Shown: piece by piece, positions 12,192 through 21,411 of the stretch
How the letters are laid out: the number at the start of each line of letters is the position of its first letter
Position numbering within the stretch: the stretch's first letter is position 1
NCBI GenBank assembly: GCA_001295865.1
Contig: LJHW01000023.1
Location: 26,177-90,176, forward strand
Source: a beta proteobacterium AAP65
GTDB taxonomy: Bacteria; Pseudomonadota; Gammaproteobacteria; Burkholderiales; Burkholderiaceae_C
Reading direction: 5' to 3'
DNA length: 64,000 nucleotides
Position numbers and translations under genes: made by a program
Notes under the pieces: model-generated
The model's database searches: none
Seen by the model: the letters and a program-made list of their open reading frames with translations, nothing else
Told to the model about the DNA's origin: nothing

Positions 12192-13129
12192 CAAGCCGCC
12201 CCGCCCTGCAGGCGCACGCTGACTTCACCGCTCACCAGGCTGTGCACGTCACCACAACGCACGCGCAAAGCCCCGCGTTCGTCCACGCCCTCGGCCACGC
12301 CCTCGGGCACCGCGGCCAGCGTGGTGGTGACGGGCTGGCCCAGCAGCAGATCGCGCCGCGCGTAGGCGGCCTGCAGCGGCGCGAAGCCCTCGGTCTCGAA
12401 GCGCTTGAGCGCACGCACCAGCGGCAAGGCCACCGCGGCCAGCGCAGCCGGGGCGCTGGCCGCGGGCTGCAACTCGGCCAGGCAGGCGTAACCGTGCGGC
12501 AGTTCGGGCACGGCCTGCGGCCGCACGTTCAAGCCCACGCCCACCACGCACAGCCGGCGCTGGCCGACGTTGACGGTTTCGATCAGGATGCCACCAAGCT
12601 TGCGGCCCAGGCTGCCACCGGGGCTGCCCGGCTGCGCGGGCAGCTCGGCCAGCCAGAGATCGTTGGGCCACTTCAGCATCAGGCGCGGGCTCGCACCGCC
12701 GCCGGGCGGCAGGGGATCGAGGGCCTCGGCCAGGGCCCAACCCACCGCGAGCGAGAGACCCGACCAATCGGCCGGCGCCAGCGGCAGGGCCAGGCTGAAG
12801 GTCAGCGATGCGCCGGCACTGGCGACCCAGTCGCGCCCGAGGCGACCGCGGCCGCGTGTCTGCTGTTCGGCCACCAGCAGGCAGGGCTGGATGTCTGCGC
12901 CGCGCCGGCCCAGCGGCGTGGGGCGCTCGAGGTCGCCACGCCGGCTGTCAAGTTCACCGGGCCGCGTGACGGCACCGTCGGGCGCACCGGCCCAGGCGCG
13001 CGCGCGGTCGAGCAGCAGGGTGTTGGTGCTCTCGGCGCGTGCCAGCACCTCCACGCTCAAGCCGGGCAGCAGCGGCTCCAGCTGCTCCCAGAGCGCCTCG
13101 GCTCCCCACTGCGTTGGGCTGTTAGGCAT
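12191..13129 (-). CDS. birA: Biotin--[acetyl-CoA-carboxylase] ligase
   Basis: The 312-residue enzyme activates biotin with ATP and attaches it to the biotin carrier protein of acetyl-CoA carboxylase. Family motifs are ESTNTLLLDRA, the biotinyl-AMP loop QTRGRGRLGRDW, LKWPNDLWL and GGILIET. A C-terminal SH3-like domain ends in GEVSVRLQGG. It lacks the N-terminal winged helix of E. coli BirA, so it should not repress biotin genes. An insert of roughly 30 residues around DGAVTRPGELDSRRGDLERP precedes the active loop. The downstream SPOR-like gene is coupled to it. Confidence 0.93.
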   Translation of the reverse strand: MPNSPTQWGAEALWEQLEPLLPGLSVEVLARAESTNTLLLDRARAWAGAPDGAVTRPGELDSRRGDLERPTPLGRRGADIQPCLLVAEQQTRGRGRLGRDWVASAGASLTFSLALPLAPADWSGLSLAVGWALAEALDPLPPGGGASPRLMLKWPNDLWLAELPAQPGSPGGSLGRKLGGILIETVNVGQRRLCVVGVGLNVRPQAVPELPHGYACLAELQPAASAPAALAAVALPLVRALKRFETEGFAPLQAAYARRDLLLGQPVTTTLAAVPEGVAEGVDERGALRVRCGDVHSLVSGEVSVRLQGGAA

Positions 13130-13142
13130 GGCGCGGCCACCT

Positions 13143-13652
13143 TCAGCGCTTGGGCGCCAGCATGGTGCGTCGGCAGCGCGGGCTGCCGCAGCGGCACTCG
13201 TACTCTTTCTTCAGCTTGGGCGTGTAGCGCTCGTCGATCACCAGGCCGTAGTCGTAGAAGAGCTCTTCACCGGGCTTGAGCTTGCGCAGCGCCTTGATGA
13301 AGACGCGGCCTTCCAGCTCTTCGGCTTCGCAGTTGGGCTCGCAGGCGTGGTTGATCCAGCGCGCGGCGTTGCCGCCCACCTTGGCATCGATGACGTGGCT
13401 GCCGTCGTCGAGGCTGAAATAGAAGGTGTGGTTGGGATCCTTTGGATCGTGCGGGTGGCGGCGCAGCGCCTCGGGCCAGCCGATGATCTCGCCCTTGTAT
13501 TCAATGATGCGCTCGCCCTTGGCGATGGGCAGCACCGCGAAGACGCCCTTGCCGTGCACGCCGCTCTTGCGCACCTGGATGCGGCGCCCGGTCACACCTG
13601 GTTCGGTGGCGGCGGCCTGGCGTGCCGGTGCCGCTTGCGGGGTCATCTTCAT
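13143..13652 (-). CDS. SET-domain protein-lysine methyltransferase
   Basis: This compact 169-residue protein is almost entirely a SET domain. It has the AdoMet-binding start SGVHGKGVFA, the knot motif WINHACEPNCEAE, the catalytic Tyr in ELFYDYGL, and a post-SET cysteine cluster (ECRCGSPRC) that should bind zinc with the NHxCxPNC cysteine. It would methylate lysine side chains; substrate unknown. It is small, like chlamydial and betaproteobacterial SET proteins, and has no signal peptide. It sits 13 bases upstream of birA on the same strand and is divergent from topB, with a 119-base gap. Confidence 0.88.
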   Translation of the reverse strand: MKMTPQAAPARQAAATEPGVTGRRIQVRKSGVHGKGVFAVLPIAKGERIIEYKGEIIGWPEALRRHPHDPKDPNHTFYFSLDDGSHVIDAKVGGNAARWINHACEPNCEAEELEGRVFIKALRKLKPGEELFYDYGLVIDERYTPKLKKEYECRCGSPRCRRTMLAPKR

Positions 13653-13771
13653 TCCGTATATTGAATTCGTACGAGCGCGCGTGCGTGCGCGCGAGATCGG
13701 CGGATTGTAGGCAGCCCTTGGCGGGGCCCGCCGGCACCGCCGCCCAGGCAGTGAACGACTTCCAAGGAACC

Positions 13772-16381
13772 ATGAGCAAGACCATCATCATTGCCGAGAA
13801 GCCCAGCGTGGCGCAGGACATCGTGCGCGCGCTCACGCCTGTGGCGGGCAAGTTCGAGAAGCACGCCGACCACTTCGAGAGCGACACCTACGTCGTCACC
13901 AGCGCGGTGGGCCACCTGGTGGAGATCAAGGCGCCGGAGGAGTACGACGTCAAGCGCGGCAAGTGGAGTTTTGCCAACCTGCCCGTGGTGCCGCCGCACT
14001 TCGACCTGGCCCCCATCGACAAGGCCAAGGCACGGCTGAGCGCGGTGGTGAAACTCGTCAAGCGCAAGGACGTGACGGCGCTGATCAACGCCTGCGACGC
14101 GGGCCGCGAAGGCGAGCTGATCTTCCGCTTGATCGTGCAGTACGCGCAGAACAGCGAGAAGAAGCCGACCATCAAGCCGATCCAGCGCCTGTGGCTGCAG
14201 AGCATGACGCCGCAGGCCATCCGCGACGGCTTCCAGAAGCTGCGCAGCGAAACGCAGATGCAGGGCCTGGCCGACGCGGCGCGCAGCCGCAGCGAGGCCG
14301 ACTGGTTGGTGGGCATCAACGGCACGCGTGCGATGACGGCCTTCAACAGCCGCGACGGCGGCTTTTTCCTCACCACCGTGGGCCGGGTGCAGACGCCCAC
14401 GCTGAGCATCGTGGTGGAGCGTGAAGAGAAGATCCGCAAGCACGTGAGCCGCCCCTACTGGGAGGTGAAGGCCACCTTCGACGCCGTGGCCGGCCAGTAC
14501 GAAGGCAAGTGGTTCGACACGAAGTGGAAGAAGGACGCCAACGACGCCGAAGCCCGCGCCGACCGCCTGTGGAATGCGGCCGACGCCGAGGCCATCGCCG
14601 CCGCGGTGCGCAACCAACCCGCGCGCGTGGTGGACGAGGCCAAGCCCAGCACGCAGGCCTCGCCCTTGCTGTACGACCTGACGACCTTGCAGCGTGAGGC
14701 CAACAGCCGCTTCGGCTTCAGCGCCAAGACCACGCTGAGCCTGGCACAGGCGCTGTACGAAAAACACAAGGTGCTGACCTACCCGCGTACCGACAGCCGC
14801 GCGCTGCCCGAGGACTACCTGCCCACCGTGAAGCAGACCTTCACGATGCTGGCCGACGAAGAGCTGCCCGGCCCGCTGCGCGAGCTGAGCATGCACGCGC
14901 GCAAGGGCCTCAACGAGGGCTATGTGAAGCCCACCAAGCGCGTGTTCGACAACACCAAGGTGTCGGACCACTTCGCCATCATCCCCACGCTGCAGGCGCC
15001 CAAGAGCCTCACCGACATCGAGGCCAAGCTCTACGACCTGGTGGTCAAGCGTTTCCTCGCGGTGTTCTATCCGAGCGCCGAGTTCATGGTCACCACGCGC
15101 CACAGCACGGTGCAGCACGGCGGCCAGGACTACGTCTTCCAGACCAACGGCAAGGTGCTGGTGAACGCCGGCTGGCTGGCCGTCTACGGCAAGGAAGCGC
15201 AAGACGACGACGCCAACCTCGTGGCCGTGGCCAAAGACGAGCAGGTGCGCGTGGAAGACGTGGCCGTGAACGCGCTGAAAACCAAACCGCCGGCGCGCTA
15301 CACCGAAGCCACGCTGCTGAGCGCGATGGAAGGCGCGGGCAAGCTCATCGAGGACGAAGAGCTGCGCGACGCGATGAAAGAAAAGGGCCTGGGCACGCCG
15401 GCCACGCGCGCGCAGACCATCGAAGGCCTGATCGCCGAGAAGTACATGCTGCGCGACGGCCGCGAGCTCGTGCCCACGGCCAAGGCTTTCCAGTTGATGA
15501 CGTTGCTGCGCGGCCTGGCGATCGAAGACCTGACGCGCCCCGACCTCACCGGCAACTGGGAGTACCAGCTCAGCGAGATGGAGCACGGCCGCCTGAGCCG
15601 CGACGCCTTCATGGGCGAGATCGCGAAGATGGCCGAGCGCATCGTCAAGAAGGCCAAGGAGTACGACCGCGACACCATCCCCGGCGACTACGCCACGCTG
15701 GCCACGCCCTGCCCCAACTGCGGCGGCGTGGTGAAGGAGAACTACCGCCGCTTTGCCTGCACCGGCGCGGCCGGCATGGAAGAGGGCTGCGGCTTCTCCA
15801 TCACCAAGATCCCGGCCGGCCGGGCCTTCGAGACGGCCGAGGCCGAGGCCCTGGTGCGCGACAAGAAGATCGGTCCGCTGGAGGGCTTTCGCAGCAAGGC
15901 GGGCTGGCCTTTTACGGCCGAGATCAAGCTGGCTTTCGACGACGAGATCAACAACTGGAAGCTCGAGTTCGATTTCGGCGATGACGCCAAGCAGGCCGAG
16001 GGTGACGGCGAGCCGGTCGACTTCTCGGCCCAGCAGAGCCTGGGCCATTGCCCCAAGTGCAAGGGCAAGGTCTTCGAGCACGGCACGAACTACGTCTGCG
16101 AAAACAGCGTGGGCGCGCCCGTCACCTGCGACTTCAAGACCGGCAAGATCATCCTGCAGCAGCCGGTGCCGCACGAAGAGGTGGAGAAGCTGCTGGCCAC
16201 GGGCAAGACCAGCCTGCTGGAGAACTTCGTCAGCAACAAGACCAAGCGCAAGTTCAAGGCCTTCCTGGCCTGGGACCCGAAAGAAGGCAAGGTGAGCTTC
16301 GAGTTCGAGCCGCGCGCGGCCAAGGTACCGGCCAAGGGCGCCGCGGCCAAGAAGGTGGCCGCCAAGAAGGCCGCGGCTTGA
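13772..16381 (+). CDS. topB: DNA topoisomerase III
   Basis: This 869-residue type IA topoisomerase starts MSKTIIIAEKPSVAQ (TOPRIM). It has the metal site DAGREGELIF, GRVQTPTL, and the active-site Tyr337 in LTYPRTDSR. It relaxes and decatenates DNA through single-strand breaks. The C-terminus extends well beyond the E. coli enzyme (about 650 residues). It has zinc-ribbon modules (CPNCGG and CPKCKG, each with later cysteines) and a lysine/alanine tail (AAAKKVAAKKAAA) suited to DNA binding. The start has CCAAGGA upstream. The gene is divergent from the SET gene and followed by the AEC permease after 28 bases. Confidence 0.95.
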   Translation: MSKTIIIAEKPSVAQDIVRALTPVAGKFEKHADHFESDTYVVTSAVGHLVEIKAPEEYDVKRGKWSFANLPVVPPHFDLAPIDKAKARLSAVVKLVKRKDVTALINACDAGREGELIFRLIVQYAQNSEKKPTIKPIQRLWLQSMTPQAIRDGFQKLRSETQMQGLADAARSRSEADWLVGINGTRAMTAFNSRDGGFFLTTVGRVQTPTLSIVVEREEKIRKHVSRPYWEVKATFDAVAGQYEGKWFDTKWKKDANDAEARADRLWNAADAEAIAAAVRNQPARVVDEAKPSTQASPLLYDLTTLQREANSRFGFSAKTTLSLAQALYEKHKVLTYPRTDSRALPEDYLPTVKQTFTMLADEELPGPLRELSMHARKGLNEGYVKPTKRVFDNTKVSDHFAIIPTLQAPKSLTDIEAKLYDLVVKRFLAVFYPSAEFMVTTRHSTVQHGGQDYVFQTNGKVLVNAGWLAVYGKEAQDDDANLVAVAKDEQVRVEDVAVNALKTKPPARYTEATLLSAMEGAGKLIEDEELRDAMKEKGLGTPATRAQTIEGLIAEKYMLRDGRELVPTAKAFQLMTLLRGLAIEDLTRPDLTGNWEYQLSEMEHGRLSRDAFMGEIAKMAERIVKKAKEYDRDTIPGDYATLATPCPNCGGVVKENYRRFACTGAAGMEEGCGFSITKIPAGRAFETAEAEALVRDKKIGPLEGFRSKAGWPFTAEIKLAFDDEINNWKLEFDFGDDAKQAEGDGEPVDFSAQQSLGHCPKCKGKVFEHGTNYVCENSVGAPVTCDFKTGKIILQQPVPHEEVEKLLATGKTSLLENFVSNKTKRKFKAFLAWDPKEGKVSFEFEPRAAKVPAKGAAAKKVAAKKAAA

Positions 16382-16409
16382 GCCCCGGCGGCCACCGGGC
16401 CGCAGCGCG

Positions 16410-17411
16410 ATGACGGCCACCGTGCTGGCCAAGCTGATGGCGATGTTCTTCACCGTCGGCCTGGGCTGGCTGGCCGCGCGCCAGCGCTGGCTGGGCAAAC
16501 CCGAAGAGGGCGACCCGGCCCGTGTGCTGGGCAACCTGGTCTTCTACCTCTTCGTGCCGGCGCTGCTGTTCCGCACCACGGCGCGGCTCGACCTGGCGCA
16601 CATGCCCTGGGCCACGCTGGTGGCGTTTTTCGTGCCGCTGGTGGGCGTGCTGCTGCTCGTCTACCTGAGCCAGCGGCGCGCTGCAGCTCGGCATGGCGCG
16701 GCCGCGCCCGCCACGCGCGCCATCACGGCGAGTTTCGGCAACTCGCTGCAGGTGGGCGTGCCTTTTGCGGCGGCGGTCTTCGGTGAGGCCGGGCTGGCCA
16801 TCCACATCGCGCTGGTGAGCCTGCATGCGCTGGTGCTGCTGACGCTGCTGACGGCGCTGGTGGAACTCGACCTCGCCCGCGCCGCCCGCCTCGGCAACGC
16901 CGGTGGGGCCGACAACGCCGGCCGCCTGCGCGGCCTGGCGCGCACGCTGGCGCAGACCGCGCGCAACACCGTCATCCACCCCGTGGTGCTGCCGGTGCTG
17001 GGCGGCATGGCCTGGAACCTCACGGGCCTGGGCCTGCACCCCATCGTCGACGAAAGCCTGCTCACCTTGGGCGCGGCGGTGGTGCCGATGTGCCTGGTGC
17101 TGATCGGCGTGACGCTGGCGGCCTACGGCGTGCGCGGCCTGTGGCGCGGCGCCCTGGGCCTGAGCGCGGTGAAGCTGCTGCTGGTGCCGGCCGTGGTGCT
17201 GGTGGTGGCGCACTGGGGCTTCGGCCTCAGCGGGCTGCCGCTGGGCGTGGTGGTGATGATGGCGGCGCTGCCCACGGGCAGCAACGCGCTGATCTTTTCG
17301 CAGCGCTACGAGACGCTGCAGGCCGAGACCACGGCCACCATCGTCATTTCCACCGCCGCCTTCGCGCTGACGGCTTCGTTCTGGCTGGCGGTGCTGTCCA
17401 TCCTGCCCTGA
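16410..17411 (+). CDS. AEC family transporter
   Basis: The 333-residue membrane protein has about ten hydrophobic helices and the two-fold layout of the auxin efflux carrier family. Typical stretches are LGNLVFYLFVPALLF, SFGNSLQVGVPFA, VVPMCLVLIGVTLA and MMAALPTGSNALIFSQRY. Bacterial members export or exchange small carboxylates or amino acids; the substrate cannot be assigned. It may be read through from topB. Confidence 0.88.
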   Translation: MTATVLAKLMAMFFTVGLGWLAARQRWLGKPEEGDPARVLGNLVFYLFVPALLFRTTARLDLAHMPWATLVAFFVPLVGVLLLVYLSQRRAAARHGAAAPATRAITASFGNSLQVGVPFAAAVFGEAGLAIHIALVSLHALVLLTLLTALVELDLARAARLGNAGGADNAGRLRGLARTLAQTARNTVIHPVVLPVLGGMAWNLTGLGLHPIVDESLLTLGAAVVPMCLVLIGVTLAAYGVRGLWRGALGLSAVKLLLVPAVVLVVAHWGFGLSGLPLGVVVMMAALPTGSNALIFSQRYETLQAETTATIVISTAAFALTASFWLAVLSILP

Positions 17412-17502
17412 CATCGCGCTACAGGCAGCTACGCAGCTTTACACGGCCGAAGCGTCGCGTGTCAGGCACCGGGCCTACAAACAGGGCCAGGGAGCACACG
17501 CC

Positions 17503-18528
17503 ATGAAAACCGGCTTTGTCATCAGCACCACCTCGGCCACGCTGGTCTTGTTGTGCGCGGGCTTGAGCGCCTGCGGCGGCGGGGGTGGCGCCACCGACCC
17601 CGCACCCACGCCACCGCCGCCGCCACCGTCTTCGGGCCCCACCGAAGCGCAGCGCGTCACCGCGGCCACCACCACCGCCAACAACCACGCGCTGTGCACG
17701 GCCGTGGCCCCGTTCTACTGGGAGCTGGGCGACCGCGACGGCGCGCGCGCCAGCGGTTCGGTCAACCGCGCCGGCAGCACCACCGTCTACACGGCCGACA
17801 CCTCGATGTCGCTGGCCTCGGCCACCAAGTGGCTCTTCGGCGCCTACGTGGTGGAAAAGCGCGGCGGCACGCTGACGGCCGAAGACGTGCGCCACCTCAC
17901 CTTCCGCAGCGGCTACACCAACTTCTCCATCTGCCTGCCTGGGCAGACGGTGGACGCCTGCCTGGCCTTCCCGGCCAGCAACGGCCAGTACAGCGCCCTC
18001 ACCGACGGCCGCTACTACTACGACGGCGGCCACATGCAGAAGCTGGCCAGCCTGGTGGGCTTGGGCAGCATGGGCAATGGCGAGCTCGCCACCGAGTTCC
18101 GCGCGGTGCTGGGCGACGAGGTTCAGATCAGCTTCAACCAGCCGCAGCTGGCCGGTGGCGCCGAGAGCACGCCGGCCGCCTACACGCGCTTCCTGCGCAA
18201 GATGCTGGCCGGCCAGTTGCGCATGGGCACCCAACTCGGCAGCAACGCGGTGTGCACCAACCCCGACACCTGCCCCAACGCGCTGGGCACGCCGGTGCCG
18301 CGCACCGAGAGCTGGCATTACTCACTGGGCCACTGGGTCGAGACCGATCCGGCCGTCGGCGATGGCGCCTTCAGCAGCGCAGGCGCCTTCGGCTTCTACC
18401 CCTGGATAGACGCCACGCGCAGTTGGTATGGTGTCTTGGCGCGTCAGGGCGCTGCCGGCTCGGGCGAGTTGTCGGTCAACTGCGGGCGGCTCATCCGCAA
18501 GGCCTGGGTAACGGGCGTGGCGGCCTGA
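17503..18528 (+). CDS. Serine hydrolase (beta-lactamase-like) lipoprotein
   Basis: This 341-residue protein has a lipobox (LSAC, Cys24) followed by Gly and Pro runs, so it should be a lipid-anchored envelope protein. Ser106-Ala-Thr-Lys109 in SLASATKWLFG is the SxxK pair of class C beta-lactamases and penicillin-binding serine hydrolases. YSLGHWVE and the C-terminal GFYPWIDATRSWYGV match late regions of that fold. The Tyr-x-Asn element is not obvious, and a conserved set of cysteines suggests disulfides. A hydrolase role fits; antibiotic resistance should not be assumed. It has a GGGAG ribosome site. Confidence 0.7.
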   Translation: MKTGFVISTTSATLVLLCAGLSACGGGGGATDPAPTPPPPPPSSGPTEAQRVTAATTTANNHALCTAVAPFYWELGDRDGARASGSVNRAGSTTVYTADTSMSLASATKWLFGAYVVEKRGGTLTAEDVRHLTFRSGYTNFSICLPGQTVDACLAFPASNGQYSALTDGRYYYDGGHMQKLASLVGLGSMGNGELATEFRAVLGDEVQISFNQPQLAGGAESTPAAYTRFLRKMLAGQLRMGTQLGSNAVCTNPDTCPNALGTPVPRTESWHYSLGHWVETDPAVGDGAFSSAGAFGFYPWIDATRSWYGVLARQGAAGSGELSVNCGRLIRKAWVTGVAA

Positions 18529-18556
18529 AGCCCCCGCCGGTCTGCCGGCAGGGGCT
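18529..18556 (+). other. Inverted repeat between the lipoprotein gene and proA
   Basis: AGCCCC-C-GCCGG and CCGGC-A-GGGGCT pair in 11 of 12 positions around a TCTG loop, starting one base after the lipoprotein stop. There is no T tract, so it is a weak or factor-assisted terminator at best. It ends five bases before the proA -10-like box. Confidence 0.4.
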
Positions 18557-18560
18557 CTGG

Positions 18561-18566
18561 GACAAT
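18561..18566 (+). promoter_or_regulatory. -10-like box upstream of proA
   Basis: GACAAT is placed seven bases before the ATG at 18574, without a convincing -35. It shares the short spacing seen at several other genes here and would give a transcript with almost no leader. Confidence 0.3.
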
Positions 18567-18573
18567 CCGCGGC

Positions 18574-19860
18574 ATGTCTGCCGCTGAAACCACCCTCGAC
18601 ATCCCCACCCTGATGGCCGGCATGGGCGCCGCTGCGCGCGCGGCCGCCACCACCATGGCCGCCGCGCCCAGCGCCGCCAAGAACCAGGCCCTGCGCGCGC
18701 TCGCGCGCCGCCTGCGCGAGGCCGGCCCTGCGCTGCAGACCGCGAACCAGCGCGACCTCGAGGAGGCCCGCGCCGCTGGCCTGGCCGAACCGATGGTCGA
18801 CCGCCTGAAACTCACGCCCGCCGTCATCGCCACCATCGCCGAAGGCTGCGAGCAGATCGCCGCCATGCCCGACCCCATCGGCGAGATCACGGGCGTCAAG
18901 CGCCGCCCCAGCGGCATCAGCGTGGGGCAGATGCGCGTGCCGCTGGGCGTGTTCGGCATGGTCTACGAGAGCCGGCCCAACGTGACCATCGAAGCGGCCA
19001 GCCTGGCCGTGAAGAGCGGCAACGCCTGCATCCTGCGCGGCGGCAGCGAGGCGCTGCACAGCAACCTGGCGCTGGCCGCGCTGGTGCACGCCGCGCTGCA
19101 AGAGGCCGGCCTGCCGGCCACCGCCGTGCAGCTGGTGCCCACCACCGACCGCGCCGCCGTGGGGGCGCTGATCACCATGCCCGAATATGTGGATGTCATC
19201 ATCCCGCGCGGCGGCAAGGGGCTGATCGAGCGCATCAGCGCCGAGGCCAAGGTGCCCGTCATCAAGCACCTGGACGGCAACTGCCACACCTATGTGGACG
19301 CCGAGGTCGATCTCGACATGGCCGTCCAGGTCACCGACAACGCCAAGACGCAGAAGTACAGCCCCTGCAACGCCACCGAGAGCCTGCTGGTGCACGCGGC
19401 GCAGGCGGCGGCCTTCCTGCCGCGCATTGGCGATGTGTTCGTGGCCAAGGGCGTGGAGATGCGCTGCTGCGCCCGCGCCGCCGCGCTCTTGGGCCCGCGC
19501 CCGGGTGTGCACCGCGCCAGCGAAGCCGACTGGGGCTGCGAGTACCTGGCGCCCATCATCAGCATCAAGGTGGTGGACAGCCTGGACGAAGCCATCACCC
19601 ACATCAACCGCCACGGCAGCCACCACACCGACGCCATCCTCAGCACGAACCACCCCAACGCCATGCGCTTCCTGCGCGAGGTGGATTCGGCCAGCGTGAT
19701 GGTCAACGCCAGCACGCGGTTCGCCGACGGCTTCGAGTACGGCCTGGGCGCGGAAATCGGCATCAGCACCGACAAGTTCCACGCCCGCGGGCCGGTGGGG
19801 CTGGAGGGCCTGACCTCGATGAAGTGGGTGGTGCTGGGCCAGGGTGAAGTGCGCGGCTGA
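18574..19860 (+). CDS. proA: Gamma-glutamyl phosphate reductase
   Basis: The 428-residue NADPH-dependent enzyme reduces gamma-glutamyl phosphate to the semialdehyde, the second step of proline synthesis. Key stretches are [36 protein letters not shown], and the catalytic Cys265 in [10 protein letters not shown]. Late family motifs include [10 protein letters not shown] and [15 protein letters not shown]. Length is standard. proB is not next to it, so the proline pathway is split in this genome. Confidence 0.96.
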   Translation: MSAAETTLDIPTLMAGMGAAARAAATTMAAAPSAAKNQALRALARRLREAGPALQTANQRDLEEARAAGLAEPMVDRLKLTPAVIATIAEGCEQIAAMPDPIGEITGVKRRPSGISVGQMRVPLGVFGMVYESRPNVTIEAASLAVKSGNACILRGGSEALHSNLALAALVHAALQEAGLPATAVQLVPTTDRAAVGALITMPEYVDVIIPRGGKGLIERISAEAKVPVIKHLDGNCHTYVDAEVDLDMAVQVTDNAKTQKYSPCNATESLLVHAAQAAAFLPRIGDVFVAKGVEMRCCARAAALLGPRPGVHRASEADWGCEYLAPIISIKVVDSLDEAITHINRHGSHHTDAILSTNHPNAMRFLREVDSASVMVNASTRFADGFEYGLGAEIGISTDKFHARGPVGLEGLTSMKWVVLGQGEVRG

Positions 19861-19890
19861 GGCGCCGGCCGGCCGGGCCGGACTATGGTC

Positions 19891-19896
19891 TAGATT
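19891..19896 (+). promoter_or_regulatory. -10-like box upstream of the LemA gene
   Basis: TAGATT lies six bases before the ATG at 19903, with no clear -35. Confidence 0.3.
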
Positions 19897-19902
19897 CTGG
19901 GC

Positions 19903-20448
19903 ATGAACTCAAGCTCGATCTGGCTCGCAGCCCTGGTTTGCCTGCTCGTGCTGTGGATGGTGGGCGCCTACAACCGGCTCGTGACCCTGCGCAACGCCAT
20001 CGCTGCCAGCTGGGCCAAGGTGGGCGACGCGCTGCGCCAGCGCCAGGCTGCGGCCGAGCCGCTGCTGGCCGCGCTGCGCGAGCCGATGGCGGCCGAACAA
20101 GGCGCGCTCGATGCCTGGCAGGCCGCCTGCGCCGAAGCCGCACACGCGGCCCTGCAAATGGACAGCAAGCCGGTGGTGCAAGCCCACGCCCAGGCCTGGG
20201 CCGCGGCCGAGGCCGCGCAGGCCGCCGCCGCCAGCCGCGTGTTTGCGCTGCTGGAACAGCACGAGGCCGTGCGCGTGCGCGACGACGTGGCCACGCAGGC
20301 CCTGGCCTGGCGCGATGCGATGAAACGCCTGGGCTTTGCGCGGCAGCTCTTCAACGAAACGGCCTTGCCCTACAACGAGGCCATCGCGGCCTTTCCGACG
20401 CGGCTGCTGGTGGGGCTGTTCCGCTTCGGGCCGGCCGGGCGGCTCTAG
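19903..20448 (+). CDS. LemA family protein
   Basis: The 181-residue protein has one N-terminal membrane helix (residues 5-22) and the LemA helical bundle. The paired signatures are YNRLVTLRNAIAASWAKV at the start and LPYNEAIAAFPTRLL near the end. The family's function is poorly known, with links to envelope stress and membrane remodelling. It is shorter and more divergent than common LemA proteins, and the usual downstream TPM-domain (YgcG) partner is absent: the next gene is on the opposite strand. Confidence 0.82.
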   Translation: MNSSSIWLAALVCLLVLWMVGAYNRLVTLRNAIAASWAKVGDALRQRQAAAEPLLAALREPMAAEQGALDAWQAACAEAAHAALQMDSKPVVQAHAQAWAAAEAAQAAAASRVFALLEQHEAVRVRDDVATQALAWRDAMKRLGFARQLFNETALPYNEAIAAFPTRLLVGLFRFGPAGRL

Positions 20449-20466
20449 GCCCCGTTCAGGGCTGCT

Positions 20467-21411
20467 TCAGGGCAGCCGGCCGAAGAACTCAGCCATCGTG
20501 GCATTGGCGTCCAGCGCCTGCGTAGCGCCAGGCTTGCCGCGGCGCACCTTGTCAGCCCCGGGCCAGCTGTGGCCACCGCTGTCCACCGTGCACAACTGCA
20601 GTTGCGCGCCGCCGGCACAGCCGGCGTAGGCTTCGCAGCGCGCGCCAGGGCGTTCCAGCACGGGCTTGAGCGCTGCCGGGCACTGCAGGCGCTGCGCCCA
20701 GCGCGACATCGTCACGGGCACCGAGACGAAATCCATCACCTGGCTGCGGTCGCGGAAGGCGTCAGCGCCCGCACCGCCGCTGTAGAGCACGTGGGTGTCG
20801 TCCAACGCATGGATGTGCAGCACCGACACCGGCCGCGAAGGCTCGCAGTTCGGCGCCGCCTCGGTGCCGGCCACGGCGGCCACCGCGCGGAAGACGTCGG
20901 CCGCCTCGCAGGCCAGGCGGTGGGCCATCATGCCGCCGTTGGACATGCCGGTGGCATAGACGCGCGCCGGGTCGATGCGCACGCGGGCCTGCACATCGGC
21001 CACCACGGCGCGGAGGAAGCCGACGTCGTCGACGTTCTGCTCGCGCGCCTGGCCGCAGCAGCCGCCGGCATTCCAGGTGGCCAGGCGGCCGCGCGGCAGG
21101 CGGCTCGTGCCGTTGGGGAAGGCCAGCACATAACCGGCGCTCGCGGCCAGGCGCTGCAGGCCGTAGCGTGCGTCGTTGGCCATGAACTCGGCGTGGCCAC
21201 CGCCGCCGTGCAGGGCCAGCAACAGCGGCGCGGGGCGTGTGCGGTCGAGGTTCGCCGGCACGTGCAGCAAGTAGCGGCGCTGCTGGCCGCCGTGCTGCAG
21301 GCTCACGGCCTGCAGACCGTCGTCGGCAAATGCCGGCACCGCTGGCAACAAGGCCCCGGCCAGGCCGGCCAGCAAGCCCGCCAGGGCCAGCAGCCAGCCT
21401 GCCGGCTTCAT
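20467..21411 (-). CDS. Secreted LpqC/PHB-depolymerase-type esterase
   Basis: The 314-residue alpha/beta hydrolase has a signal peptide (to about residue 28). It has the oxyanion region LLLALHGGGG, the nucleophile elbow GMSNGGMM and the late catalytic His in GGHSWPG. It belongs with the LpqC, poly(3-hydroxybutyrate) depolymerase and feruloyl esterase group and would cleave polyester or aromatic esters outside the cytoplasm; the exact substrate is open. Several cysteines (GGCCGQ, CEAYAGC) suggest disulfides. Its ATG overlaps the BLUF stop by four bases, so translation is coupled to the photoreceptor gene. Confidence 0.85.
   Translation of the reverse strand: MKPAGWLLALAGLLAGLAGALLPAVPAFADDGLQAVSLQHGGQQRRYLLHVPANLDRTRPAPLLLALHGGGGHAEFMANDARYGLQRLAASAGYVLAFPNGTSRLPRGRLATWNAGGCCGQAREQNVDDVGFLRAVVADVQARVRIDPARVYATGMSNGGMMAHRLACEAADVFRAVAAVAGTEAAPNCEPSRPVSVLHIHALDDTHVLYSGGAGADAFRDRSQVMDFVSVPVTMSRWAQRLQCPAALKPVLERPGARCEAYAGCAGGAQLQLCTVDSGGHSWPGADKVRRGKPGATQALDANATMAEFFGRLP

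Noticed and set aside
13649..16534. 961-codon open frame antisense to topB
   Set aside because: The composition is His/Leu/Arg/Gly-rich with no recognisable domain; topB on the plus strand has all catalytic motifs.
17503..18528. True beta-lactamase resistance gene
   Set aside because: SxxK is present but the Tyr-x-Asn and KTG elements are not clear and the protein is a lipoprotein; a generic serine hydrolase is safer.
18529..18556. Rho-independent terminator after the serine-hydrolase lipoprotein
   Set aside because: The stem is good but no T tract follows, so it is listed only as an inverted repeat.
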